The notes under the pieces: model-generated
What the model was told of the DNA's origin: nothing
The model's database searches: none
Seen by the model: the letters and a program-made list of their open reading frames with translations, nothing else
Position numbers and translations under genes: made by a program
Shown here: positions 48,001 to 58,858 of the stretch, in pieces
How positions within the stretch are numbered: the stretch's first letter is position 1
How the letters are laid out: the number at the start of each line of letters is the position of its first letter
Source of the DNA: Paramyrothecium sp. XJ0827
Lineage: Eukaryota > Ascomycota > Sordariomycetes > Hypocreales > Stachybotryaceae
Direction: 5' to 3'
NCBI GenBank assembly: GCA_020881915.1
Contig: JAJFPB010000008.1
Span: forward strand, 806,001 to 870,000
Length of the DNA: 64,000 nt

Positions 48001-48488
48001 AGGAACCTCAATTGGGACGCGGACACGTCGACCGGGCCACATGCCTACATCGAGACCCTCGCGAAGGAAACAATAACACTGCACCGCGCCTTGACCAAAA
48101 CACTGCCAGACACCTCGATCCAGATGATCATGCACCCTGTATTTGCTAGCTACAAGGACCAGCTAGGAAATGGCCTAAGTGATGCGGCCCCACAGACGAA
48201 GGCTGGTCAAGACAGGTATGGAAGGCCCATGGTTTGCTTAGTTCGATGACATACTAATCCCATTACCACAGCATGCTACGCGACGTGGAGTTCTTCACCA
48301 CAAAGCTTGGAAAGATCGACGGGTTTGGAAATGCAGGCGAATACCTCAGTGGCATAGTCAATTCCAAGAAGGTCAAGGCCGAGGAGTTAAGGGAGCCGTC
48401 CAGCACGCAAGAAGACAAAAGCGAGGAGTCAACATCGGAAAAGGCCGCCTCTTCGGAGCCCGATGCGTCAAAGGAGGTAGAGGCGTGA
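45020..48488 (+). CDS. VPS54: GARP complex subunit Vps54
   Basis: Subunit of the Golgi-associated retrograde protein tether, which captures endosome-derived vesicles at the trans-Golgi. Exons 45020-45105, 45161-45297, 45344-48215 and 48272-48488 give 1103 residues. The N-terminal ~250 residues are Ser-rich and disordered. A coiled-coil follows (about residues 280-370: 'ERIKALRHELETLDEEIAAN', 'LKIVQKRRRQENLQLLNDAV'). The C-terminal Vps54 domain carries the family signature 'LILGAGATKTAGLKNITTKH' followed by 'LALASRAL', and then 'EFDKVRRLLQEHQNNIHQKL'. The last exon ends in a Glu/Ser-rich tail. I first weighed COG3, but the ITTKHLAL signature and the length fit Vps54. Frame 3 stays open upstream of its acceptor at 45343; the start chosen is the ATG of the Ser-rich exon 1. 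Confidence 0.9.
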
Positions 48489-49064
48489 TCATCTTGTGGG
48501 GGGAGACTTTTGTAATTAGAGGGCATTGAAAGGGGCGTTCAAGCACAGCAGTTCCAATGACATGACGCTTGGATTTATTGAAGTTGTGCCTGCATTTGCT
48601 CTCTGCTAAATTCTGATTGCCTCTGTCTTATTCCGTCGGTGAAACATGGCCCAACTCTTCACAAGTACAACTGAACAAACGAGTAATCACGCTTTGCAAT
48701 GAGTGGTTGTTTTACTTCGGACTCAACGAATAGTAGTAGACAAGTCGAATACCAATCTCCAATTTCTCGGGTTGTGTGAATGCCATTGAGCTCGTCGCCG
48801 AAGGCCAGGTCCATGTGCACGAGTTGCTTTGCGTTCGGATCTGTTGTCCACGACGTCACCTCACGGGGCAGCTGCATATTCTTACACATGTGCGCAGTCA
48901 CTGGGAGATCTATTTAGTACCAAAATATCGCAGGAGCAATAAAGAATCTTTTTTTTCTCTCTCTTTCTTTTCTTTCTTCTTTTGTGTAATTATTTAAAGT
49001 GTCATGAAACTCTCATCATCAATGCTCGCACTTGCCATCCTTCATTCTTGAGCCATTGATAGAC
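48489..49064. other. Convergent intergenic region VPS54/HNH gene
   Basis: About 580 bp holding the 3' ends of both genes. A minus frame (48659-48901) is open for 80 codons and is preceded by a TACTAAAT..CCCAG that resembles an intron end. I treat it as unproven. Confidence 0.45.
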
Positions 49065-49304
49065 CTAGGAGAAAGGCTTGTTCTCACTCATTACATTTCC
49101 TCCGACACCCCTTTCAGGAAGTGACTCAAGGGGGTTCTCTCGCGCTGTCTTGCCGGCTTCCGAAGGGGATGGCAATGGTGAAGCTCCTCGGTTGCGACGT
49201 TCACGCAGCGGGGACTCTCCGCCCTCACCCTCGCCTGTGGGGACAGGGTAGAGCTGACTTAGGGACGAGACATCAGGCTGTACTGGGAGAATAGGCTTCT
49301 GTTC
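49065..49304 (-). other. Candidate C-terminal extension of the HNH gene
   Basis: Immediately after the HNH gene's TAG (49305-49307) the same frame is open for another 79 codons. It encodes a Pro/Ser/Glu-rich, disordered-looking tail (starting 'EQKPILPVQPDVSSLSQLYP', ending '..GNVMSENKPFS'). Candidate splices that remove the TAG: donor GTATCT at 49340 with acceptor TACAG ending 49278 (63 nt, phase 0); donor GTCTGG with the strong acceptor 'CTGTCCCCACAG' ending near 49235; or a 36-nt intron ending at the TAG itself. Stop-codon readthrough is the other option. None can be chosen from sequence alone. Confidence 0.35.
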
Positions 49305-50592
49305 CTAGGCAGAAGGTCCCAGACTTTCATCCTCAGATACCAAGCCTTCTTGCTCCAACCATTCTTTCATCCGCTTGTCGTGGTCATCGGGCTTCAAGAG
49401 GTCTGGAGCTTGCGCAGCACCAGACATTGCGCCGATGCGGATGGCAGCCCACTGGATCTCTATCATGGCTTGAAAGAGATGCATGTCTGCCGAATCCCGG
49501 ACAACCCGAATGATGAAACCTGATTTAATGACGCGATGAGAGTGAAGTTTGTGCGCCTCGACATGATATGTTGCGGCACAATGATTGCAATCAACTTGGC
49601 AACCAGCTGCAGATGTATGCTCGCCGCCATAGGTATGTCCGAGCTGAGATAGCAGGCCGTCCTGTTGGTTTCTCTGTGCTTCCAAGTCGATCTTGCGCAT
49701 CGCGTCTTGAGAAATGCTCCGCGGCATCCAGATGAAATGTAGCTTTGCCTCGGATTGTGTCTTGTTTCCAACTATTGGTTCGCACCCAAGCCATTTGAGC
49801 CCGAAATAGCCGCGTGCCCACCAGTCATGGAGGAGAGGCGAGAGGGAAATCATATTCCAAGCCTTGTCAGATGCCTTGGGTGCACTAGACAACACGGCCA
49901 GCGCCGGGTCCACGTCTTGCTTAGGCCTCAGAAAGATTGCTACGGTAGGTCTGAGTTGCTCGGCTTTGTCAACGCTATGCGGTGTGTTGTTCCAAGTGAA
50001 GGGGACAATATGGCAGGCGTGTGGGTGCGCAGAGCCTGTGACAACGCAGAGATGATTGTCCAAACCCTTGCATATGTCTCTCTCCTTGACAGTTCTTCCT
50101 GGTTTCGTCTGCTGGGCAACGTTACTTGCAACAGATGCCACGCTTGATGAGGCCCGGGATACGCCAAAGTCTCCCGGGCGTTGGAAAACTTGAAATACAA
50201 CGTCAGCTCTGTGGGACGTAAAAGACAAAAGAGGGTTCCTTACAATGAGCTAAAACGTCATTTAGATTGTTCAGATCTGAATGCACACTCGATGAGAACT
50301 GTGTTGAAGCGAGGGACGTCAACGTAGAAAGAGGTAGCGCAAGCAGCCCTGAGAATTGGAGTGCCGTGAGCTGCCATTCTGCATCGTCTCGATACCGTCG
50401 CTGCTTGTCCACTATGGTCGAGATAGCAAGAATCCGCGTGTCGTAGTCATCCACGGGAAGTATATTCTGAGGCTCTTCGAACTCAGGTGCGGAGCGTAAG
50501 AGATCCAGCAGCCTTCGTTTCTCAGGCTCATTATTGGCGTGGCGGGCAAGAAAGTCCGAGACGGCGGCCGAATAGGGATCGTCTGTCGCCAT
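49305..50592 (-). CDS. Fungal HNH-nuclease-domain protein, function unknown
   Basis: Exons (minus) 50244-50592 and 49305-50188 give 410 residues; the 55-nt intron (GTAAGG..TTTCAAG) contains a CTGAC branch-like site. Residues 1-115 are helical and charged ('NNEPEKRRLLDLLRSAPEF'). The central domain resembles the HNH_2 type found in many filamentous fungi: 'RDICKGLDNHLCVVTGSAHP' then 'ACHIVPF' (His176), and about 80 residues on 'NMISLSPLLHDWWARGYFGL', where Asn and His would complete the H-N-H metal site. Proteins of this type are abundant in fungi and mostly uncharacterised; DNA cleavage is inferred from the fold only. No mobile-element features flank it. The C-terminus may be longer (see 49065-49304). 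Confidence 0.75.
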
Positions 50593-53500
50593 ATTGCCGA
50601 TAGTCCAGAAGCAGGACCGGGTGTGCAGAGGGAAGAGAAAAACCGGCAACAAGGAAGGAAGCGTGAAGAGGGGAAGATGGCGGTGGATCACGGAGAGGAG
50701 GAGTTGGGGGAGAAGAAGATGAAGGTGAAGGTGAACGAAAAAAATTTTCCCTTCCAGCGGGAAAAGTGAGAATGGAGTGGGTTAACCTTGGGTTCCTTGC
50801 ACCTGGAGAGGTGCACAACTGGCGGCGGCTGGCGAGCTGTGCTGCCTGTTTGATTCACGTGAGGCGTCATGTGGTGGCCAAAGTCTGTTGCTGGATACAG
50901 ACAGAGAGAGCTAAACTTGTGTAAGATGCCTTGGTGGCTGTCATCGTAGAAGCCATCGTGAACCGGATTGAAGAAGCAGGGCAAGGCTAACCCTCGATAC
51001 TGGCCCGACATGGTCACCACTAGCCTTAGAGCCTCTTGTTCGTGTGAACTCGAGGAGCTAGGGGACCAGTAATACTGGGTGTCTTTATGTTTATGCTTGC
51101 TCGTTCTTGATTTGTGGACTGTGGCCCGATCAACACTCTATATATGCTATACCTGAGTAATCCTATCACTGCCCAATAACCACGAAATATTCCTCCCGAG
51201 TGACTATGATGCCTCTCCATCCATACGCACCATGCTGCACCAGCCATATGGCACAAGCCAACTGTGGGAGGTCAGCAAGCCCGGCTAGCGGACTGAGGCC
51301 TCTCATGAGTCAACGGCGTTAGGATTTGCAGGCTCCTGAAAGTCGCTGTTGCTTAACTCAAATGAAGTGGTAGATGTTGAACCGGCGGCGGTCTGCACAG
51401 TGGAACTGCAGGTCACCGGAACGTAGCTTTAATAAGGTAACTAGAACAAGGCTCGCTTTGGTAAAATGTAGATTTTAATATAAGTATAGTGTATCTTAAT
51501 ACCTTAAACCCCTTGATTAAAGAAACCAGATAGAAGAATAATCAAGAATCGGTTCAACAGTACCCACCTAGAATCCATTACTCCAGCATCTCGATGAACT
51601 AGCTCTGTTAACCTTGGGCACATCTTAAGAGGTCTCTCAATCCGGCTCGTTGTTTTGTTTTTGTATGTTGTAGGTCGAGGATTGACTGGGGGGGCAACGC
51701 CAACCCTTTTGATTTCTGAGACTTGAGTTCATCTTTTGTTTATTGACATGGTTCTCCAATTACCTACCAGCCGGCAGCGTGGCCGGTATGTTACATACTA
51801 CAAGGGTGCTGCCTCTACCTTAGGGAGCAGCCGACTACCGGCGTGTACCAGTTATCGCAAGACGACACCAGCCGATCGACAAGAGAAACAAAAACGCACA
51901 GTTACTATGAAGGAAACAAACAACATCCAATCACTCTTTCAGCTTTTGACTACGGTCAACAGAGCTCTTGATAAATCCAAGGTTACAGTATACGCCTTGC
52001 AGAAGCCTGTAGTACATGGCCTGGCTAGGCCCAGCCCGATGCACACACTCTCTCAGTCTTCAGTACAACATGGTGCAAAGATATTCGTTCGGCTGCAATG
52101 AAGCGATGAGCTGGGGAAAGGGGATGCGTCTGAAATCCAGAGCGAAGCGAAATTAACTTGACCGCCATTACCACCTCTTCCGTCCCCAGAAAGGGGTCCA
52201 TTTTAGAGTTGCCCGAGTTCCGAAGATCGTCACCCTACCCTACATGTCTATCACCGCGATTGATTGGGGACGGCAGATGACGGCGCTTAAGACTAGCCGC
52301 CGCCACGCGACAGGAGCGCACAGAGCGACATCGGTCCAAGACCAAACAGCCACGGCCAGAGAGTCCGAGCTTCTTTTGTCGTCGTTTCATCCGGTCTTTG
52401 CGGAAGGCCCTGCGCATATGAGCCAACAAGGAGAACAAAGGGAAGAGGGAGGGACGACTCGAGACCGGGTGCGCATTGTTCATCGAGGCGCTGTTGGGAA
52501 AAGATGGAATCACACATTTCGTCTGCGCTCGGAAATTTTGAGTTTCCCCAACATTTGATCGCCATACTGTATCACTCCTCCACTGCTGATGATCGGCAGT
52601 GTTCCGAGATCAAGACATGCTGGGGGGGGGAGGACGGGGGAACGTTCTCTCCATACCCCAGAGGCTCTCTTCTACATGGCTATGAAGAAGAACAATGTCG
52701 CTCTTAGCCACGTTTACGTTGGCACGGTGCAGGAGCCACGCCCAAAGATGTCACCCTCGCGTTCTCAACGGTCACAATAATAATAAGAGCGCGCGCCACA
52801 GGGGACGTGATTGCACCAGAGGCGTTCTCCCTTCTCAGGAATACACGGGCATCCCCCCGTCCCTTGCCTACGGCTGTCGGTCCCATCTTGCGCGATTCAT
52901 GGGACGTTTGCGCCATAGAATGGAAGCCCATTCGACCGTGCCGCAGAAAGGGACGAGGCACGCGCACAAAGCTAATGCGCTCGGACTGCATGAATAGCGA
53001 CGATTGCGAATGCTCATTGCGCGTGTAGGCAAGATTCATGTCACGAAAAAAACAAAAAGGCACAAGTAGAAAGTGAGTTCATCAAATGGTCTATTTTTGG
53101 TCTCAAATGTAGAAGCTTGCATGGTTCTTCGTATGAAGAGTCTATTTCCCACTTGCAATATGTACAGCCAGAAGTCTATATCCCTAAAAAAGCTTGCTAA
53201 AGGAGTGCAAGAAGGGTAAAATGAGGTTGTAACGAGTGTCTGCTTTTAGTGCCCTTGCTGCAGTCAAGGGGCGTAAAAGGCTTGTTTTGAGTGTCCTGTG
53301 GTTCGCCAAAACTCTGTCGCGCCTGTGTAATGTCTATCTGTGTTGTTGACATCCCAGATCGGAGCTCGTGCCGATGTGAGAGGGAGTGTCTAAGGGTATC
53401 TTGAGCTCTAAATCATCCTTTCTCGTATAGACTCGTCATAAAGGATGCGCTCTGCGCAAAGTTGAAAAGATGTAAAGATGTGGGCTTAACCAGTAACCCT
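50593..53500. other. Intergenic, with AT-rich patch
   Basis: About 2.9 kb. The part near 50600-50760 is GA-rich 5' flank of the HNH gene. 51430-51540 is AT-rich ('gtagattttaatataagtat'), possibly a degraded repeat. A 121-codon plus frame at 51736-52101 has no motif. No gene supported. Confidence 0.5.
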
Positions 53501-53992
53501 TTAGAAGGTCATGCCAGTGCTACCCGAGCCGAGAGACTGCCAGAGGTCGACCTCGTGAGTGACCTTGGTCTGGACGTCGTCGGGCAGGTAGTAGGCGTTG
53601 TTGCAGGGGAAGACCTCACATCCAGACATGGGGGTCTTGGAGCCGGCGGGCCACATCTGCTTGACGTTGTTGTGGTCGCCGGGGGTGACAATGGCAGAGA
53701 CGTCGAAGTAGGTCAAGCCGTTCCAGCCGCCGAACAGAACCTCGCCCAGCATGCCGGGGACATTGGCCTCGCCAGCGGAGACGGCGTAGTAGTTGCCGCC
53801 CCAGTTGTCAGGGAAGGTGACGACCTTGTTCTCAGCGGAGCTGACGACGACGGGGTCCAGGTTCGCAGAACCAGGGTGAGGGGTGAAGTAGATGGTGCGC
53901 TCAACGTTGTCGAGGGTCCAGAAGGTGACAGAGGCGGCGCTGGAAACAGCGGCGGAGGCAACAAGGGCCAGGATGGAAGTAGCGAACTGCAT
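53501..53992 (-). CDS. Small secreted fungal protein, function unknown
   Basis: A single exon encodes 163 residues. A classical signal peptide is visible at about residues 1-19 (MQFATSILALVASAAVSSA). The mature part opens 'SVTFWTLDNVERTIYFTPHP' and is rich in aromatic, Gly and Asn residues, with 'NWGGNYYAVSAGEANVPGML' and 'FGGWNGLTYFDVSAIV', which suggests a compact beta-rich fold. Two Cys (in SGCEVFPCNNAYYLP) could pair. Homologues in other ascomycetes carry an automatic 'DNase1' name, I believe, but I see no nuclease motif and do not adopt it. Codon choice is strongly biased to C-ending codons, as in highly expressed genes. A TATAAA lies about 270 bp upstream. It might be a wall-associated or effector-type protein; that is inference. 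Confidence 0.82.
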   Translation of the reverse strand: MQFATSILALVASAAVSSAASVTFWTLDNVERTIYFTPHPGSANLDPVVVSSAENKVVTFPDNWGGNYYAVSAGEANVPGMLGEVLFGGWNGLTYFDVSAIVTPGDHNNVKQMWPAGSKTPMSGCEVFPCNNAYYLPDDVQTKVTHEVDLWQSLGSGSTGMTF

Positions 53993-56900
53993 TTTGAATG
54001 TGGGTTGAAACTTGACTGTACTAGAGAATGTAGTAGTCAGGTGGTGATGATTCTCGAGGACTGAGCTCAGAGAATTCAAGGATAGTGGTGTGATAGGAAG
54101 ACGGGCTTAGGCCGTGTTGTACTGGGACTCTGCTTTCAAAGGAATGAGAAGCAAGAGAGCTGTGTAAGAAGGAATGAATGTCCGAAGACTAGACTGTAGA
54201 AGCAAAGGACTGTGGTTGTTTGGGTAGAGGAAAGTGAGAAGAGCCTGGGGCACTCGAGCACATTTATACATCTCTTCACCCAAAGCAAAACATAAAAAAC
54301 AGACATCCACCTCCGAGGGTGCCGTGGACCAGGACTGAAAAAACAAGCGTTGGCTGCCGAGGTGGATCCCAACACGAGGGCAGGCCGGGGAGGCAGCATG
54401 GGAGGGAACTCGCACCCAAGCAAGGCAGACCAACGGGGAGGAAGAGGGCAGTCAGACGCCACCACCAGTCGTGTATGGGTGGATAGGTGGACCATCTGCA
54501 GGCACTTTCTCCATGTCGGTCCACAGCTCTGAAAGATTCATTGTCAAGCTAGTCAGTCGACGAGGGGAAACAGCGGTACCCGGCCCCAGATTCGCGTGAG
54601 GATTTTGAACGGTATCAGATCTCGCTCCCATTTGTTCCAGGTGATCGCGGAATCAGAAGGTCGTGAGATTGTTTCGATCCTGCCCAGGTCGATGAACCAT
54701 CCTCCTCAATCTCGTTGTGCCCAACAATAGACGTGCAGGGATGCCCAGGTACGGTTTGACAGCGGACAAGGGGATGCGGCCCGTGGTGCTGGTCGGGGCG
54801 CGGGTACCTGAAGCCCCCTCCCCCCCCCCTTCTCGGGACAAGCCAAGTTCTTTCACAAGCTGCTAACGCGCCTTGGCGACCTTCCGACTGGGGTGGCGGA
54901 AGATTTGCCGGGTCTTAAGCATGGCGCGACGCTTGTCGAGAAAAAGAGCGGGGGTTGCGACGCGGTCGTCGGGTCTTGACAAGCCGTACCTTGGAAGACT
55001 TTTCCCGGTTGCTGACTGAGTGGTATCTTTTCAATTCTAGCTGCATTCTAGTTTGGGGCCAGCGTGTTGCCTCAACCGCTTATGCAGGTGCAGCGCATGC
55101 CCCCCCATCCGTGCCTGGTACCTTACAGCATGCGCCATGTGGTCAATGCTCACAGGTTCCGTTTCAAGCCCTTTTTCATCTGATGGAGGGATCGGAGCAA
55201 GGCTGGATTGGTCAGTAAGCACACCTGCAGCTCGACTGCAGCCGGTCGGCGAGGTGGGAGGGGAAACCCATTGTGCCCTCGCGCAACAAGAAAATTCGAA
55301 AGCACTGCGGCGTGTGTGTGCGTGTCATTGTTCTCTAGTCGGTGGATACTTCCTCCATCAATCTGCGGAAAGCTGATTCGATTTCCGGTCTCCACCCGGG
55401 TACAGTCCGGCGACCGATACGTGGAGCCACCGGACGCCGCCAGCACTTCTTGAGTAATGGATGGCGCCTGTTCCTTTGTCATGGCGACGCTGGCTCTGGA
55501 ATCACCAAGCAGGTTCCTTTTGGTGGTAAGCCGCCGAATAAGCTTGTTCCTGGACTCATGACAAACGGCGCCGGCCAAGATGCCAGGCGCAGGTTTTCTC
55601 GCCTCTTCCAGCGCCTCACCACGTTGTAAGCACGCGTGTGGCCGGGAGCATGCAGAAGGATCCAATCGGGTGTGAAGACCTGCATCGAGCTGCATCCAAG
55701 TGCCAGCACATGTAAACATGGGCGCCCATGCAATCATTGCGCAGGTTTTTGCGAGACGTGTCGTAACCGAGCAGTAACCACCCCATTTTGCGTAATGGCA
55801 GTTTAAGGTTACTACACGGACAGACAGCCTTTGTTCCTGGCGATCGCGCAAGGGGTTTCACATTGGGCAACGATCGGTATTGCGCCCCAATCATAGCGCT
55901 TTGCGATTGAGTGTCAAAAGGTCTTTTTTTCTTGTTGATGACATTACAGTTGCGTAGGCATGCGCGCGTGTAGCCGAGGGAACATCTCCTCCCACCCTTC
56001 GTTGCAAGGTGTGGTGGGCCAATACTTTCCACGAGCAAAAGAGGTCGGGATATGGGCGAAAACTCTGCTAGACCCATGCCGTTGGTTGGCGTACTGGTGA
56101 TGCAATGACCTTACCCCTCAATGAATCCCGATACTTCAGTCCCGGCAATACATGTCTCACATACTATGAACTGCTGCCAGCATTGATGGTGGAGAAGTGT
56201 TTGCACAAGAGGCATAGCAGCAAACATCCAAGTAATAGGACGCCGGGCGAGTGAAGAGGGGCCCCGGGGACGCTGTGCCTCTTCCGGGCCGCGCGTCGCA
56301 GGGAAAAAACCAAGCGGAGAGTAATCGAGGGTTTTTTCCCCCGGTATTGTGCGGTATAATTGTCCCCGATAGAGCAGAATCTGAAGGGAGGTCCGATCAA
56401 GGTCAGCGCGGCGACTTGCGAGACATTTTCGGTGCCTTGGTTTGGGCCTGGTCAACGGGTTCGGCATCCAGCATCCAATGCCAGCAAGTTTCCGCCATTG
56501 ACGTTCGCATGACGAGTGCTTAGCGGTCCGAGAAGACCACAAAGATTACTTTGGTAGACCAGCTAGGCAGTTCAACTGCAGGGTGTCCAGTAGAAATTTC
56601 TGGAGTGTTGCCTCCGTGGCTCTTCTTCCATGATTGCGATATGAGCAGCGGTTTCTGCACATGGACATGACCAAGCTCAGCATTCCAGAAGACGGATTCC
56701 AAACTAACGATCGGGGTCATGACAATATCCATGGGTGCCCTGCACAAAGAGTGCTTTAGCGGCGAGGGCTGGGATTTCGCACAATTCATCCATCCAGGAA
56801 CGGTTTCCCGAAGCCACCTCATAATGGGTTGGAGAAACCGAGCAACCACCGACAATAAGGCTCGGTGTCTGACATGACAGGCACTGTATCTAGCCGCTCT

Positions 56901-58266
56901 TGGAATCGGTCAAGTCGTGTTTCTTTGATGGCGCGCCGCATTAGCAGGCTCACGGTCTGCGGCCTTTCGTTGCCTCAGGCCTACAGACCGGTCCTTCGGG
57001 GTCCCACACCACCATTCCGCGGCTTCAACGAGTAAGAATTGGAGGTGTCCGTTTTTCCGCGGGGGTCGGAGGGCAATAGTTCAAAATCCAGACTGGCTGT
57101 GCAAATGTCGCAATTAGGGCAACGGGCCGGTCGCTTCGCTTGTTACGGTGACCGGAAGCGGAAAATATCCACGTTGCGCAACGGCGCGAGACGGCGGTTT
57201 CCCCAGATGCTTTAGCGGATTTGAAATATAGGCAGGGAAACGTGCCCGTTACCGGTTGGAGAAGCCATGCCCCGAGGGGCTGACCGGCTTCTTCCGATTC
57301 ATTGCTTGCTCCTTCTCAGGCGGTGCCGTCTCGTGCAAAGCCACGTGCATTCGTCATGGTGTCCGAGCCTGGAGCCGGTGTTGACTCGAGCGCCTGTCCT
57401 GTCGTTCTCGACCAGCTCAGGATGGATTTGAAAGCAAACATGAATCGGAAAAGAAGGGAGGGAAAAGGGCAAAGACGCATGCAGCACTTGCCCCCTCCTT
57501 TGTCAAGCGGCACATGAGATTCTGATCTGCAAGTGCACCACAAACACCACGTGATCAACTTAACTTCTTGTCCATCTCTACACGTGATTAATGTATACAG
57601 ATACCAAAATTACTGTTGTAGTCCGTTTGCCCTACTAAAAAGAGTTGATTCAGTGAACAGCATGTAGGTTTGTCGCCTGCTCATGAAGGTATCGATAGAA
57701 AGCAGGGTCGCCGGCGATGTGACTGCAATTCACAACGGTTGGTACGTGCTATCACCGCAGCAGAGCGGCGCATACCACCCATGCACGGCATAGCGCATCT
57801 CCCATTACTCCTATGCGCGTAGGCACGCATCTAATCTTGGCCTGGGGGCTAGGGTTTCCATGGCCGAAGCTCACGTTGAGCAACGGAGCGTCCTACCCTG
57901 GCTTTTGTTCAGCCATCAACATGCGTCGCCCCCGCAAGATCGTGAGATGGGTTGGTCCGGTGCTTACCCCCTGTTTCTACAACCTCAAACTCCCCAGAGT
58001 CGCTGCATGCCTTGTCGCTTGTCGTTTTCGAAGATGAAACGCATGGCATGAGGTACCCCGATGCAGCCCTAAGGAAACATTATTGCATGCATGCTGGACG
58101 GATCGAAGCAGGCCAGGGGTGCTCCTAATTTTATAGATCGTGCAATTTCGGCACATTGCTTATTCAGGGTCCTGCAGGGGATCTAGGAATAGACAACGAC
58201 AGCACAGAGTAGCATCCGGGTATCGGGTATCGGCAGGTCTGCGCACAAGGACGCCGCCCGTTGCTA
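53993..58266. other. Long gene-poor interval
   Basis: About 4.3 kb. The first ~300 bp are the promoter of the secreted-protein gene. The remainder carries only overlapping short frames on both strands, C and G runs, and no family motif. No RNA gene or mobile element was recognised. Confidence 0.5.
54263..54268 (-). promoter_or_regulatory. Putative TATA box of the small secreted protein gene
   Basis: TATAAA on the minus strand (TGTATAAATGTG), about 270 bp upstream of the start codon, with a long leader in between. Motif-based. Confidence 0.4.
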
Positions 58267-58756
58267 TCAGGGCATGTACACCACCATGAATTGACCTGAA
58301 ACATCCTCCCAGAAAAGAATCGACTGCACAGCTTGGACAAGGTTCAAGAACTCGTCCTGGTCCATATATGCTACAGGACGATATTGCTCGAAGCTTTGCC
58401 CATTAAGTAATGGATTGACGGCCAGTGCTGCGGCTGCTTTGCATCCCTCAAACGGAAGGTCAACCACGCATAACAGAGGCTCGTGCCCTAGTATCGCCAG
58501 AGGAATCAATCCTTTGACGTTGGCGAAGTGCTCGCAGAGCTTAGTTCCAAAATAGCACCACTGGCCACTGCCGGTTATCCATTTGTTTACCCCTGGACAT
58601 CCATCCTAGATGGGAATTTCCAGTAACTTGGAGCTTGACTGTGCAATTGAGCAAGCTTCTGTCAAATATGTATTGCACTTCGATGCCGGCTCTCATACTA
58701 ACTGACGCTGGAATGATTCCTAACGTGCGTTGGTCACGCACAAGGCCGCTCGGCAT
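58267..58756 (-). CDS. Hypothetical two-exon gene, 130 residues
   Basis: Not recognised. Exon 1 58703-58756 starts at an ATG. A GTTAGT donor and a CCCATCTAG acceptor define a 97-nt intron, and exon 2 is 58267-58605; the join is phase 0. The protein begins 'MPSGLVRDQRTLGIIPAS'; exon 2 contains 'GQWCYFGTKLCEHFANVKGL', 'IPLAILGHEPLLCVVDLPFE' and 'YMDQDEFLNLVQAVQSILFW'. This is well-mixed globular-looking sequence with alternating hydrophobic strands and a C-terminal helix. There is no signal peptide. Its start lies only about 100 bp downstream of the CDC23 stop on the same strand, so it may share that transcript's 3' region or have a very compact promoter. It could be an intact small gene or a fragment of a larger one. 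Confidence 0.45.
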
Positions 58757-58858
58757 TTGGAATTTTAAGATATGTCAGTTCAAAACACCCCTATCATAAG
58801 CTCATAGTCTCGTTATTGTTGCGCGCTCCTTGGGTGTTGGCTTTTCATCCCATAGTTG

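Noticed and set aside
45280..48249. VPS54 read as COG3
   Set aside because: The C-terminal LGAGA..GLKNITTKHLAL signature and ~1100-residue length fit Vps54, not Cog3.
51736..52101. 121-codon plus-strand frame
   Set aside because: No recognisable motif, no consistent splice partners and a compositionally mixed neighbourhood.
53501..53992. Naming the small secreted protein a DNase
   Set aside because: Only a half-remembered database label supports it; no nuclease motif is visible.
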